DNA from: Halosimplex litoreum
GTDB taxonomy: Archaea > Halobacteriota > Halobacteria > Halobacteriales > Haloarculaceae
Length of the DNA stretch: 64,000 bases
Assembly: GCF_016065055.1 (NCBI RefSeq)
Contig: NZ_CP065856.1
Location: 2,975,836-3,039,835, forward strand
Direction of reading: 5' to 3'
Shown: piece by piece, positions 1 to 8,750 of the stretch
How the letters are laid out: every line of letters begins with the position of its first letter
Numbering within the stretch: position 1 is the stretch's first letter
The notes under the pieces: model-generated
Seen by the model: the letters and a program-made list of their open reading frames with translations, nothing else
Told to the model about the DNA's origin: nothing
Databases searched by the model: none
Position numbers and translations under genes: made by a program

Positions 1-260
1 CCGACCTCCGGGACCGGATCGTCTTCGAGGAGGACTTCTGCGTCTCCGACTTCGTCGACCGCTACAACGCGACGGCGGGGACGGCCCTGGGGCTTGCGCA
101 CACGCTCCGCCAGACCGCGCTCCTGCGACCGCCGAACCGCTCGGACGCGGTCGAGGGGCTGTACTTCACTGGCTCGTTCACGACCCCCGGGATCGGCGTC
201 CCGATGTGTCTCATCAGTGGCCAGCACACTGCCCAGGCGCTCGTCGATGACGTGAACTAA
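1..260 (+). CDS. crtD: Carotenoid desaturase, C-terminal part (CrtD/CrtI family)
   Basis: The reading frame enters at base 3 and gives 85 residues up to the stop; the rest of the gene lies outside the window. The visible end carries the usual C-terminal signature of phytoene desaturase-type amine oxidoreductases, a LYFTGSFTTPGIGVPM stretch that closes the FAD site. It is followed at once by a LyeJ-type prenyltransferase and CruF. In characterised haloarchaea the desaturase in this position is the carotenoid 3,4-desaturase CrtD, which acts in bacterioruberin synthesis. The family is clear from sequence. The choice of CrtD over CrtI rests on gene order only. Confidence 0.8.
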   Translation, partial: DLRDRIVFEEDFCVSDFVDRYNATAGTALGLAHTLRQTALLRPPNRSDAVEGLYFTGSFTTPGIGVPMCLISGQHTAQALVDDVN

Positions 261-276
261 AGCCGATCGACCGAGT

Positions 277-1170
277 ATGTCCGACGACGCGATGGCTTCG
301 CTGACCGCACGCCTCGGCGCGCTCGCACCGCCCGACACCACCGTCGGGTATCTCCTGCGGCTCTCGCGGCCGCGGTTCTGGCTGTACCTGGCCGGGCCGG
401 CGATGGTCGGGACCGTCTTCGCTGCGGGCACGACCGACGCGCTGTTCACGCCGCTGACCGTCGTGCTGGCCGCGTACTTCCTCGTTCCCGCGAACGTCTT
501 TCTCTACGGCGTCAACGACGTGTTCGACGCCGACATCGACGTCGAGAACCCCAAGAAAGAGGACAAGGAGGTCCGCTACCGGGGGAGTCGCGCGGTCGTC
601 GCCGCCGTGCTGGCGAGCGGCGTCTTCGGGATCGCGATACTGCCGGTCCTCCCCACAGAGGCCGTCTTCGCGATGCTGGCCTTTCTCGCCCTGTCGGTCC
701 AGTACAGCGCGCCACCGTTCCGGTTCAAGACGACCCCGCTGCTCGATTCGCTGTCGAACGGGTTGTACGTCCTCCCGGGCGTGGTGGCGTACGCGACCGT
801 CGCCGGGGCGTTCCCGCCGACGCTGGCGGTCGCCGGTGCGTGGCTGTGGACGATGGCGATGCACACGTTCTCGGCCGTCCCGGATATCGAACCGGACCGC
901 GCCGCGGGCATCGAGACGACCGCGACCCTCCTCGGCGAGGGGCCCACCTACGCCTACTGCGCGGTCGTCTGGGCGGCAGCCGCGGCGGTGTTCTGGCTGG
1001 TCCACCCCTACTGGGGCGGCCTGCTCGCCGTCTACCCCGTGTTCACCGCCGGCGTCGCGCTGACCGACGTGTCGGTCGACCGGGCCTACTGGTGGTTCCC
1101 GTTCCTGAACACCGCCGTCGGAACGCTGTTGACGATGGGCGGGCTCTGGGTGATCCTCTATGGCGCCTGA
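277..1170 (+). CDS. lyeJ: UbiA-family prenyltransferase, lycopene elongase type
   Basis: A 297-residue polytopic membrane protein of the UbiA superfamily. The first aspartate-rich motif is NDVFDADID (about residues 88-96), followed by ENPKKEDKE; the second is around PDIEPDRAAGIET. Both are Mg-diphosphate ligand motifs. In haloarchaea this family adds C5 units to lycopene on the way to C50 bacterioruberin. The start is 16 bases after the desaturase stop, and the end overlaps the next gene by 11 bases, so the three genes look like one operon. The assignment combines the motifs with the conserved crtD-lyeJ-cruF order. Confidence 0.88.
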   Translation: MSDDAMASLTARLGALAPPDTTVGYLLRLSRPRFWLYLAGPAMVGTVFAAGTTDALFTPLTVVLAAYFLVPANVFLYGVNDVFDADIDVENPKKEDKEVRYRGSRAVVAAVLASGVFGIAILPVLPTEAVFAMLAFLALSVQYSAPPFRFKTTPLLDSLSNGLYVLPGVVAYATVAGAFPPTLAVAGAWLWTMAMHTFSAVPDIEPDRAAGIETTATLLGEGPTYAYCAVVWAAAAAVFWLVHPYWGGLLAVYPVFTAGVALTDVSVDRAYWWFPFLNTAVGTLLTMGGLWVILYGA

Positions 1171-2083
1171 CTGGGTCGAGTCGGCCGGCTGGCCCACTTC
1201 CGGGTCGATCGACCGTGGCCGGATCGAAGCCCGTCTGGACCGCCTCGTCCGTCTGAACCGGTTCACGATCGCCGTCGTCTTTCCCGTCACCGGGGCCGTC
1301 CTCCTGTTGGCCAGCGCGCTCGGGTGGTTCGCCACCGCGGTCGCGGCGCTCCCCGCACCGCTCGCGAGCGGGCTCGCGTGGCTACCCGAGGCGCTGGCGT
1401 TCAACCCCTGGCTCGTCCTCGTCGGCGTCGTCGTGATGCGCCTGCCGCTCGTCGCGGGCGTCGCGCCGCTTCTCGACCGGCGGGCGACCCTCGCGCTGGT
1501 CGCGCTGGCGGCCTACGCCTACGGGATCGAGTTCGTCGGGGTCACGACCGGGTGGCCCTACGGCGCCTTCGAGTACGGCGTCGCGCTGGGCCCGATGGCC
1601 GGCGGCGTCCCGCTCGCGCTGCCCGTCTTCTTCTTCCCGCTCGTGCTCAACAGCTACCTGCTCTGTCTGCTCCTGCTCGGTGACCTGGCCCGCTCGCCGT
1701 GGGTCCGTCTCCCGGTCGTCGTCGCGACGATCGTCGGCATCGACCTGGTGCTGGACCCGGGCGCCGTCGCGCTGGGCTTCTGGGCGTACGACGGCGGCGG
1801 CGCCTTCTACGGCGTCCCCTGGAGCAACTACGCCGGCTGGGTACTCTCGGCGACGGTCGCCGTCGGCGCCTTCGACTGGGGGCTGGACCGCGAGGCGCTG
1901 CTCGCCCGGTTGGAGGCCTGTCCGTTCATGCTCGACGACATGGTGAGCTTCGTGATCCTGTGGGGCGGGATCAACGCCGCGTTCGGCAACTGGCTCCCGG
2001 TCGCGCTCGCGGGGCTGTTCGGGCTCGGCCTCGTCGTCACCGACCGCTTCGACGTGCCGACGCGGCCGCGGTGGGTACAGTAG
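1160..2083 (+). CDS. cruF: Carotenoid hydratase, bisanhydrobacterioruberin hydratase type
   Basis: A 307-residue protein with about seven or eight hydrophobic segments. It belongs to the CruF/DUF422 carotenoid biosynthesis family; the VTTGWPYGAFEYG, DLVLDPGAVALGFW and GVPWSNYAGW blocks are typical. It hydrates the terminal double bonds of bisanhydrobacterioruberin to give bacterioruberin. The ATG lies inside the end of lyeJ, which suggests translational coupling. It is the last gene of the carotenoid operon; 51 bases later a convergent gene ends. Confidence 0.88.
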   Translation: MAPDWVESAGWPTSGSIDRGRIEARLDRLVRLNRFTIAVVFPVTGAVLLLASALGWFATAVAALPAPLASGLAWLPEALAFNPWLVLVGVVVMRLPLVAGVAPLLDRRATLALVALAAYAYGIEFVGVTTGWPYGAFEYGVALGPMAGGVPLALPVFFFPLVLNSYLLCLLLLGDLARSPWVRLPVVVATIVGIDLVLDPGAVALGFWAYDGGGAFYGVPWSNYAGWVLSATVAVGAFDWGLDREALLARLEACPFMLDDMVSFVILWGGINAAFGNWLPVALAGLFGLGLVVTDRFDVPTRPRWVQ

Positions 2084-2134
2084 CGACTCCGGGCACGTCG
2101 ACCGTCGCGGGACGCCGACCGATTCCGTCGCGCG

Positions 2135-2791
2135 CTACCGACAGATGTCGTGGAGCCGCTCGAGCGAGTCGATGTCCCAGGTGGGCCAGACGTTCAGGTC
2201 CCAGTCGGAGCGGTGGGGGCGGCGGATGAACGCCGAGTCGATGCCGGCGTTCTCGGCGGCGCGGATGTCGGACTCGTTGTCGCCGACGAACAGCGCCGAG
2301 TCGGCGTCGAGGTCCGACAGGGCCCGCTCGATGTAGTGGGGGTTCGGTTTCCGTAACGTGAGGCTCTCGAGGGTCGCCTCGCGGCCGTAGGCGGTGTCGA
2401 AGTGGGCGCCCAGGTCGAAGTGGTCGAGGAGGAAATCGACCGTCTCCTGCTGGTTCGAGCTGACGATCCCCGTCGCCACGTCCAGATCCGCCAGCGTGTC
2501 GATATCGCCGTAGGGGGTCTTCCGTCCGGCCCGGGCCTCGTCCTGCTGTGCGCCCGAGACGGTGCTGTCGCGGGCGCGCCAGAACTGCGCCGGCTCGAAG
2601 CCGTAGGTATCGCAGACGCTGTTGACCTGTTCGGGAGTCGCTCCGATCGTCATGTCCTCGACGTGGTCGGGGTCCGGGTCGGACACACCGAACTGCGCGA
2701 ACGTCTCCTCGGTCGCCTCCTGGAGGACGTCGAACCGCGTTCGGCCCACGAGGACACCGTCGTTGTCGAATACGACGGTATCGTACGTCAT
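2135..2791 (-). CDS. HAD-superfamily hydrolase (phosphoglycolate phosphatase-like)
   Basis: 218 residues from the ATG at 2791. A longer frame reaches 2947, but the extra N-terminus is arginine/glycine-rich and unlike HAD proteins. Motif I is FDNDGVLV with the nucleophilic Asp, motif II is GIVSSNQ, the motif III lysine is in LRKPNPHY, and motif IV is FVGDNESDI. The helical cap between motifs I and II fits subfamily IA. It is likely a cytoplasmic phosphomonoesterase; the substrate cannot be told. It converges with the carotenoid operon. Confidence 0.85.
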   Translation of the reverse strand: MTYDTVVFDNDGVLVGRTRFDVLQEATEETFAQFGVSDPDPDHVEDMTIGATPEQVNSVCDTYGFEPAQFWRARDSTVSGAQQDEARAGRKTPYGDIDTLADLDVATGIVSSNQQETVDFLLDHFDLGAHFDTAYGREATLESLTLRKPNPHYIERALSDLDADSALFVGDNESDIRAAENAGIDSAFIRRPHRSDWDLNVWPTWDIDSLERLHDICR

Positions 2792-2946
2792 AGTCCCCCT
2801 GGGTCGCCCGCGGTGAAAGGGCTTGCGACCGCCGGCCCGCCCGGCGCGTGCGCCGACCGCACGCGACCCACCGACGACTCTCAGGCGAAATACCGCGACA
2901 GCGGTAGAACTTTGTGATGCTGTCTCATGGGTGAGTATGTATCGCA

Positions 2947-3219
2947 ATGCAACCGTGCCAAAACTGTCAGACGGTCATCGACGAGTACACCCTGGACAAA
3001 CAACTCGAACCGCTACGAGAGCTGACAGTCGACGATTTCAACCTCTGTGGCGACTGCGTGACGATCGCCGACGGCGCGTGCGTGGAGTGCGGCGGCGCGG
3101 TCTACGTCCCCCGGAACGAGGACGCCAGACCGGACTTCTGCCCGGCGTGTCGGTCCGACCGCATCGAGCGGACCGGTCGGGACCCCGGCTGGCACCTCGA
3201 ATCGCCCTCGACGACCTGA
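2947..3219 (+). CDS. Small double zinc-ribbon protein
   Basis: A 90-residue acidic protein with four CxxC-type pairs: CQNC (residues 4-7), CGDC, CVEC and CPAC. This suits two zinc-binding knuckles. No catalytic domain is seen. Such small zinc-finger proteins are numerous in haloarchaea, some of them regulators of metabolism, but no specific role can be given here. It is divergent from the HAD gene with a 155-base gap. Confidence 0.75.
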   Translation: MQPCQNCQTVIDEYTLDKQLEPLRELTVDDFNLCGDCVTIADGACVECGGAVYVPRNEDARPDFCPACRSDRIERTGRDPGWHLESPSTT

Positions 3220-3349
3220 CCGCGGGCGGCTGCGACGCGGTTTTCGGCGGCACGAACGCGTCCGAGCGGCGGCTTCGTGCCGCAGCCGGCGACCGCCGGA
3301 CCCTGATCGGACGATCGAATTTTTACCGACGGGTCTCGACGCCTCGACC

Positions 3350-3880
3350 ATGCCGGGACCTGTTTTCATCGAGGGCGCGACGGTCGATCTGCGGACCATC
3401 GAAGACGAGGATATCGCGTTCCTCCGCGAGGGATCGCATCACCCGCGCGTCCGGCGCTACGCCGGTCCGGACGCACCGGTCGGCGGCGACGACTACGAGT
3501 CGCGTCTCTTCGACCGGATGGACGGCCCCGACGCCGTCGAGTTGCTCGTCTGCGACGGCGACGAACCGGTCGGCGACGTGTCGCTGGCACCGATCGACGA
3601 CCGGCGCGGCTGGGCCAATCTCGGCTACTGGATCCACCCCGACCACCAGGGCGAGGGGTACGCCACCGAGGCGGCGCGGCTGGTCGTCGACCACGGATTC
3701 GCGGCGCTCGGGCTCCACCGTATCTCGGCGACGATCCACGCCGGCAACGGGGCCTCGGAGCGAGTCGTCGAGAAGCTGGGGTTCTCCCACGAGGGCACCA
3801 AGCGCGACGACGACTTCGTGAATGGGGAGTACGTCGACCGCGAGGTGTACGCCGTCCTCCGCGAGGAGTGGGACGGGTAG
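3350..3880 (+). CDS. GNAT N-acetyltransferase, RimJ/RimL-like
   Basis: 176 residues. The acetyl-CoA pyrophosphate-binding region appears as HPDHQGEGYATEAARL, followed by ALGLHRISATIHAGNGASERVVEKLGF, the usual RimJ/RimL-type C-terminal half. It probably acetylates a protein N-terminus or a small amine; the substrate is unknown. A T-rich element with TTTACC precedes the start by about 25 bases and could be the promoter. It is a single gene, followed by a rhodanese-like gene in the same direction. Confidence 0.85.
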   Translation: MPGPVFIEGATVDLRTIEDEDIAFLREGSHHPRVRRYAGPDAPVGGDDYESRLFDRMDGPDAVELLVCDGDEPVGDVSLAPIDDRRGWANLGYWIHPDHQGEGYATEAARLVVDHGFAALGLHRISATIHAGNGASERVVEKLGFSHEGTKRDDDFVNGEYVDREVYAVLREEWDG

Positions 3881-3934
3881 TAGCGAGCGGTCGGACACCC
3901 ACCAGTTTTGTACGCACAGAACAAGTCCAAATCG

Positions 3935-4309
3935 ATGAGCGCGATCCGTCCGTCGGAACTCGCCGAGCGACTCGAATCGGGATCGACCGACCGGCCGTTC
4001 GTCCTTGATATCCGCCCAACCCCGTCATATCGCTCGGACGCGATCGACGGGAGTCACAGTCTCCCGGTGTACGACGAGCTGCGTCGGGGAGAGGAGGGTG
4101 CCCTGTTGGACCGGCTGGAGGAGGTGCCGGCCGACCGCGACGTGGTCGTCGTCTGCAAGATGGGCATCGTCGCGAAGAAAGCGACCGGGCTGCTCGTCGA
4201 CGAGGGGTACGACGCGGCGACGCTACTCGGCGGGATGAGCGGCTGGAACGGGTATCACGAGGGGTCGCTCACCTACAGGCTCCGGTCGCTGATCTGGCGG
4301 TTACGGTAG
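3935..4309 (+). CDS. Rhodanese-like domain protein
   Basis: A 124-residue single rhodanese domain from the ATG at 3935; an upstream TTG at 3908 would add nine residues without family similarity. The LDIRPTPSYRSDAIDGSHSL start and the active-site loop with Cys74 (VVCKMGIVAKKA) are visible. The C-terminal GGMSGWNGY motif is typical. The loop composition CKMGIV differs from the classic CRxGxR of thiosulfate sulfurtransferases. A sulfur-transfer or persulfide role is likely but unspecified. Confidence 0.85.
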   Translation: MSAIRPSELAERLESGSTDRPFVLDIRPTPSYRSDAIDGSHSLPVYDELRRGEEGALLDRLEEVPADRDVVVVCKMGIVAKKATGLLVDEGYDAATLLGGMSGWNGYHEGSLTYRLRSLIWRLR

Positions 4310-4396
4310 GGGAAACTTGGCGGTTAGAGCGGGGACAGCCGTGTTCAGTGACCGAACGACCGTGAAATTCTTGTTCGACCGGTCGAAAGAAAACGC

Positions 4397-6205
4397 ATGA
4401 GTGGCACGGATGCCGGTCCGAACGACCGGATCCGACGGGAAGCGCTCGAGCGGGTAAGCGACGGCATCGTCGCGCTGGACGAGGGGTTTCGGTACACGTA
4501 CGTCAACCACCGTGCCGAGCAGATCCTCGGCTGCGACGAGGAGGCGGTGCTCGGCGAGTGCATGTGGGACGTGTTCCCGGAGACACGGGGGACGGCTACC
4601 GAAGAGAACCTCAGAGCCGCCGCAACGTCGGGCGAGCAACGCAGTTTCGAGCGGTACAACGCGGCGCTGGAGCTGTGGTTCGACGTCCGTGTCTACCCGG
4701 ACGACAGCGGCCTGACCGTCCACTTCACGGACGTCACCGAACGCAAAGTGTACGAACGCGAGCTTCGCGCGTCGACCCGAAAGCTGACCGCGCTCGTCGA
4801 GAGCACCTCGGAGGCGATCTACATCAAGGACCGCGACGGGCGATACCAGTTCGTCAACGAGGCGGCGGCGGACGTGTTCGGGCACGACCCGGAGACGGTC
4901 GTCGGACGGACCGACGAGGGGTTGTTCGACCCGGAGAGCGCCGCCGAGATCCGCGAACTGGACGACCGGATCGTCGAAGGCGACGAGCGGGACTCGCGTG
5001 AGACGGTCCGATACATCGACGGCGTCGAACACGTCTTCCTCGACGACAAGTACCCCTATCACGACGAGGACGGCGACGTGGTCGGTGTCATGGGGATCAG
5101 TCGCGACATCACCGACCGAAAACGGCGTTCGCGCCGTCTCGAGGCGCTCACCGAGGAGTACGAGGCCATCTTCGAGACAGCAGGCGACGCCATCTTCCTG
5201 GTCGACGTCGAACCCGGCCGGGGAGACGGGGTCGGCGGTGCAGAGGCCGAAGAGGCGGACTACGAGTTCCGCTTCCAGCGGCTCAACCCCTCTCACGAGG
5301 ATACGACCGGTCTCACGACCGACGCGGTCAGGGGGAAGACACCGCGGGAGGTGCTCGGTGAGGACCTGGGTGCGGAGGTCGAAGCGAACTACCATCGCTG
5401 CGCCGAGACGCGCGAGCCGATCACCTACGACGAGGAACTCGAGTTGCCCGAGGGCCGGTTCGTCTGGGAGACGAACCTCGCGCCGGTCGTCGTGGACGGT
5501 CGCGTCGCGAGGATCGTCGGGATCGCGCGGGACGTGACCGAGCGCGTCGAACAGGAGCGGGAACTCCGACGGAAGAACGACCGGCTCGACGAGTTCGCGA
5601 GCGTCATCTCCCACGACCTGCGCAACCCGCTGAACGTCGCCCAGGGGCGAGCGGCGATGCTCGACCGGCACTGCGGCGGCGAGGCGCTCGAGCACCTCGA
5701 ACCGACGCTCGAGGCGCTCGACCGGATGGAGGCCATCGTCGAGGACACGCTCACGCTCGCCCGGCAGGGCGAGACGGTCGGGGAGACCGACCGAATCCCT
5801 CTCCGCGCGCTCGCGAGCCAGTGCTGGGACCTCGTCGAGACCGCCGACGCGACGCTCGACGTCGAGAGCGGGGTGGCGATCGAAGGGGACCGCGAGCGGT
5901 TGCGTCACGTCTTCGAGAACCTGTTCAGGAACGCGGTCGAGCACGGTGGGCCGGACGTGACCGTCCGGGTGGGACGGACCGACGACGGCACCGTCTTCGT
6001 CGAAGACGACGGCCCGGGGATCGACCAAGCGGACCGCGGACGGGTGTTCGAGCCGGGTCACACGTCGGTCGATGGCGGGACCGGGTTCGGGCTGACGATC
6101 GTCCGGCGGATCGCCCAGGCCCACGATTGGACCGTCGCCGTCGGCGACGGACCGGACGGCGGTGCACGGTTCGAGTTGGACGGCGTCGACGCACCGGCCG
6201 GCTGA
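4397..6205 (+). CDS. Cytosolic three-PAS sensor histidine kinase
   Basis: 602 residues without membrane segments. There are three PAS domains at about 10-120, 125-240 and 250-385; the second contains an IKDRDGRYQFVN core and the third an insertion rich in Gly and Glu. The HisKA phosphoacceptor is His406 in ISHDLRNPLN. The HATPase domain shows the N box NLFRNAVEHGG, G1 VEDDGPGI and G2 GTGFGLTIV. This is the usual haloarchaeal architecture for an intracellular redox, light or ligand sensor. No response regulator is adjacent, so the partner is unknown. Confidence 0.92.
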   Translation: MSGTDAGPNDRIRREALERVSDGIVALDEGFRYTYVNHRAEQILGCDEEAVLGECMWDVFPETRGTATEENLRAAATSGEQRSFERYNAALELWFDVRVYPDDSGLTVHFTDVTERKVYERELRASTRKLTALVESTSEAIYIKDRDGRYQFVNEAAADVFGHDPETVVGRTDEGLFDPESAAEIRELDDRIVEGDERDSRETVRYIDGVEHVFLDDKYPYHDEDGDVVGVMGISRDITDRKRRSRRLEALTEEYEAIFETAGDAIFLVDVEPGRGDGVGGAEAEEADYEFRFQRLNPSHEDTTGLTTDAVRGKTPREVLGEDLGAEVEANYHRCAETREPITYDEELELPEGRFVWETNLAPVVVDGRVARIVGIARDVTERVEQERELRRKNDRLDEFASVISHDLRNPLNVAQGRAAMLDRHCGGEALEHLEPTLEALDRMEAIVEDTLTLARQGETVGETDRIPLRALASQCWDLVETADATLDVESGVAIEGDRERLRHVFENLFRNAVEHGGPDVTVRVGRTDDGTVFVEDDGPGIDQADRGRVFEPGHTSVDGGTGFGLTIVRRIAQAHDWTVAVGDGPDGGARFELDGVDAPAG

Positions 6206-6271
6206 TCCGAGCTACCGGAAAGCCGTGCGGGAGGCGGACGATATTTGGGTTCCCAGCGGCTAGCACCGCCG

Positions 6272-7390
6272 ATGACAGACCTCTTCGACCCGCTGGAGCT
6301 TCGGGACACTACGGTCCCGAACCGGGTGATGGTCTCGCCGATGTGCCAGTACTCCTGTGACGCCCGCGACGGGCGTGCGACCGAGTGGCACCACGTTCAC
6401 CTCGGGTCACGAGCCGTCGGTGGCGCCGGCCTCGTCGTGGCCGAAGCCACCGCCGTCGAGAAGCGCGGCCGGATCACCCCCGAGGACCTGGGGATCTGGA
6501 ACGACGACCAGGCCGACGCGCTCGCGCGCACCACCCGGTTCGTGAAAGAACAGGGCGCCGTCCCGGGCATCCAGCTCGCTCACGCCGGTCGCAAGGCGTC
6601 GACAAGTCGCCCGTGGGACGGGAGCCGGCCGCTGTACCCCGACGACGGCGGCTGGGAAGTCGTCGGCCCGAGCGGCGACCCCTGGCCCTACGAGGACGAC
6701 GACGGCGAGCGCGTCGACGCGCCGCCCACTCGCGAGATGGACCAGGGGGACATCGAGCAGGTGATCGACTCGTTCCGGACGGCCGCCGAGCGCGCCCGTG
6801 ACGCCGGCTTCGAGGTCGCGGAGGTCCACGCCGCTCACGGCTACCTCCTCCACGAGTTCCTCTCGCCGGTGACGAACCACCGCGCGGGCGACTACGGCGG
6901 CGACTTCGAGGGCCGCACCCGGCTCACGCGGGAGGTCACCGAGGCTGTCCGGGAGGTCTGGCCCGACGGCAAGCCCGTATTCGTCCGGATCTCCGGCACC
7001 GACTGGTTCGACGACCGCGAGTCGTGGACCGTCGAGCAGTCCGCGCGGCTGGCCGACCGGCTGGCCGGTATCGGCGCCGACCTGATCGACGTGTCCAGCG
7101 GCGGGATCGCGCCCGGTTCCTGGCCCGAACAGGCCGGGCCGAACTACCAGCTTCCCCTGGCCGAGACGGTCCGCGAGACGTCCGAGAGCGACATCGCCGT
7201 CGGCACCGTCGGCGGGATCACGACGCCCGAGCAGGCCCAGGCGGTCGTCGCCAACGACCGCGCCGATCTGGCCATCGTCGGCCGGCAGTTCCTCCGCGAT
7301 CCCTACTTCGGGCTGCGCGCGGCCGACGCCCTCGACGCCACCGACGAGGTCACGGGACCGCCGCAGTACCGTCGCGGGTTCGGTTTCTGA
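6272..7390 (+). CDS. NADH:flavin oxidoreductase, Old Yellow Enzyme (YqjM-like)
   Basis: A 372-residue FMN TIM barrel. The start at ATG 6272 gives MTDLFDPLELRDTTVPNRV, the normal family N-terminus; an upstream TTG is less likely. The MCQYSC loop contains the YqjM-type regulatory cysteine. The HAAHGYLLHEFLSP motif holds the substrate-binding His residues, and the C-terminal phosphate-binding region is VGTVGGI...VGRQFL. It should reduce activated alkenes with NAD(P)H. It stands alone, with a histidine kinase upstream and a PAP2 gene downstream; no operon link is evident. Confidence 0.92.
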   Translation: MTDLFDPLELRDTTVPNRVMVSPMCQYSCDARDGRATEWHHVHLGSRAVGGAGLVVAEATAVEKRGRITPEDLGIWNDDQADALARTTRFVKEQGAVPGIQLAHAGRKASTSRPWDGSRPLYPDDGGWEVVGPSGDPWPYEDDDGERVDAPPTREMDQGDIEQVIDSFRTAAERARDAGFEVAEVHAAHGYLLHEFLSPVTNHRAGDYGGDFEGRTRLTREVTEAVREVWPDGKPVFVRISGTDWFDDRESWTVEQSARLADRLAGIGADLIDVSSGGIAPGSWPEQAGPNYQLPLAETVRETSESDIAVGTVGGITTPEQAQAVVANDRADLAIVGRQFLRDPYFGLRAADALDATDEVTGPPQYRRGFGF

Positions 7391-7504
7391 GCGAGCGAGA
7401 CGACGGGCGGAAGATAGGCAGGTCGAAGTGTCACCGGCCGTTGGGTCCGTCGTGCGAGTCCGCGCCGGCCCGCCGGGTCGAGGTCGAGCACCACACTCCA
7501 ATTC

Positions 7505-8161
7505 ATGACAGCGCTCTCTACAGTCTTCGGACGGATCGGGCCGGTCGTCACTCGTGGCGGTCGCTCGGACGCGACGGACGGGCTCGCGATACCCGTCGGC
7601 CAGCAACTGGCCGCCGACGGGCTCGACGCCGTGCTGGCGGTCGACCGAGCCGCCGTCGACCTGGTGCTGGCGGTCCGACGACCGTTACTGACGAAGTTCA
7701 TGACCTCGGTCACCGGGATCGGGTCGGCGGCCAGTGTCGCGGTGCTACTGGGCCTGTTCTACCTGGCGGGTTGGAAGCGCGAGTTCGCGCTGGCGGGCGT
7801 CGCGCTGGTACCGACGGGTATCGTCGTCGTGACGCTCATGGGCGCGGTCCAGCGACCCTTCCCGCCGAGTCCGGTCTGTATGACTGGTGACACCGGGATG
7901 GCACCCCACTCGTTTCCGTCGGGCCACGCCGCCGCGGCGACGGTGTACGCGCTGGTCGCGCGTCGCTCGGCGGTGTTGCCGTTCGCGGTCGTCACGGGAC
8001 TGGCCGCGCTGGTGGCGGTCTCGCGGATCTACCTCGGCACCCACTACCTCAGCGACACCGTGGCGGGCGTCGCTATCGGTGTCGGTGGGTTCGCGCTCGC
8101 GCTCGTCGTCCTCGACCGATTCGGCGACCGGTTGCCGCCCGGATTCGCCGGCAACCATTAG
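7505..8161 (+). CDS. PAP2-family membrane phosphatase
   Basis: 218 residues with several transmembrane segments. The PSGH motif (SFPSGHAAAA) and the SRIYLGTHYLSD motif give two of the three PAP2 catalytic blocks. The first block normally reads K-x6-R-P. Here RP is present in AVQRPFPPSP, but the position seven before Arg is Thr, not Lys. The probable role is dephosphorylation of lipid or polyprenyl phosphates at the membrane. The next gene follows by 24 bases and may be co-transcribed. Confidence 0.88.
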   Translation: MTALSTVFGRIGPVVTRGGRSDATDGLAIPVGQQLAADGLDAVLAVDRAAVDLVLAVRRPLLTKFMTSVTGIGSAASVAVLLGLFYLAGWKREFALAGVALVPTGIVVVTLMGAVQRPFPPSPVCMTGDTGMAPHSFPSGHAAAATVYALVARRSAVLPFAVVTGLAALVAVSRIYLGTHYLSDTVAGVAIGVGGFALALVVLDRFGDRLPPGFAGNH

Positions 8162-8185
8162 GAGCCGGTAGTCCGTAGAGCGGGC

Positions 8186-8656
8186 GTGTACTTCTTGACG
8201 CACCTGGCGGCGGCCGCGCTGGTGGGGCGGTACGCCCGGCTGGCACCGACGTGGCTGGTCGCCGGGGCGGCGCTGCCCGACCTCGTGGACAAGCCGCTGG
8301 GGACGCTGGGCCTCGTCGACCTCTACCACACCGTCGGCCACACCGCGCTGCTGGCGCCGCTGGCGGTCGCCGTCGCGCTGACCGGTCGGGCCGGCCTCGC
8401 GGTCGCCGTCGGCTGGGCGTCGCATCTCTTCCTCGACGCCTTCCACATCGTGATCAACGGCCGCCCCACCGACGCGCTCTTTCTCGTCTGGCCGATGGCC
8501 GTCCCGCCGGACCCGCTCGCGCTGCCGCCCGGCGCCTTCTTCCGCTACTACCTCTGGTCGCCCTCGTTCTTCCTGGAGGTGGCCTTCTGGCTCGCGCTGG
8601 CCGGGCTCGCCGTCCGGGAACGGCGCGCCGGGCGGTCGCTGCTGAATCGAGCGTGA
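8186..8656 (+). CDS. YdjM-like membrane-bound metal-dependent hydrolase family protein
   Basis: 156 residues from a GTG at 8186, about four membrane helices. It begins with YFLTHLAAAALVG and has an LPDLVDKP motif and HTVGHTALL, followed by SHLFLDAFH. These His/Asp pairs are the hallmark of the DUF457/YdjM integral-membrane family, called hydrolases on sequence grounds only. It lies 24 bases after the PAP2 gene, so an operon in lipid or membrane maintenance is possible. Confidence 0.8.
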   Translation: MYFLTHLAAAALVGRYARLAPTWLVAGAALPDLVDKPLGTLGLVDLYHTVGHTALLAPLAVAVALTGRAGLAVAVGWASHLFLDAFHIVINGRPTDALFLVWPMAVPPDPLALPPGAFFRYYLWSPSFFLEVAFWLALAGLAVRERRAGRSLLNRA

Positions 8657-8721
8657 ACGCCGCTGTCCGCCCGTGGCTCCCTGCTACCCCGTCGGCGGGA
8701 CCGGTCGGCACCGGCGGTAGT

Positions 8722-8737
8722 TTTACCACTCGGTAAA
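8722..8737. promoter_or_regulatory. TetR-type operator, site 1 (TTTACC-ACTC-GGTAAA)
   Basis: A perfect 6-bp inverted repeat with a 4-base spacer, 13 bases upstream of the CoA-transferase ATG. The same geometry recurs at 10792-10807, 15129-15144 and 16714-16729. A position this close to the start, in a probably leaderless gene, fits a repressor site overlapping the core promoter or initiation region. Confidence 0.75.
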
Positions 8738-8750
8738 CCCAACGGCGGGT

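Noticed and set aside
3322-3337. A TTTACC-GACG-GGTCTC sequence before the first GNAT gene
   Set aside because: Only one arm matches the TetR-type operator; it is more likely a promoter element, so it was not added to the regulon.
4301-6124. A 607-residue minus-strand frame opposite the histidine kinase
   Set aside because: Antisense to intact PAS, HisKA and HATPase motifs; no motif of its own.
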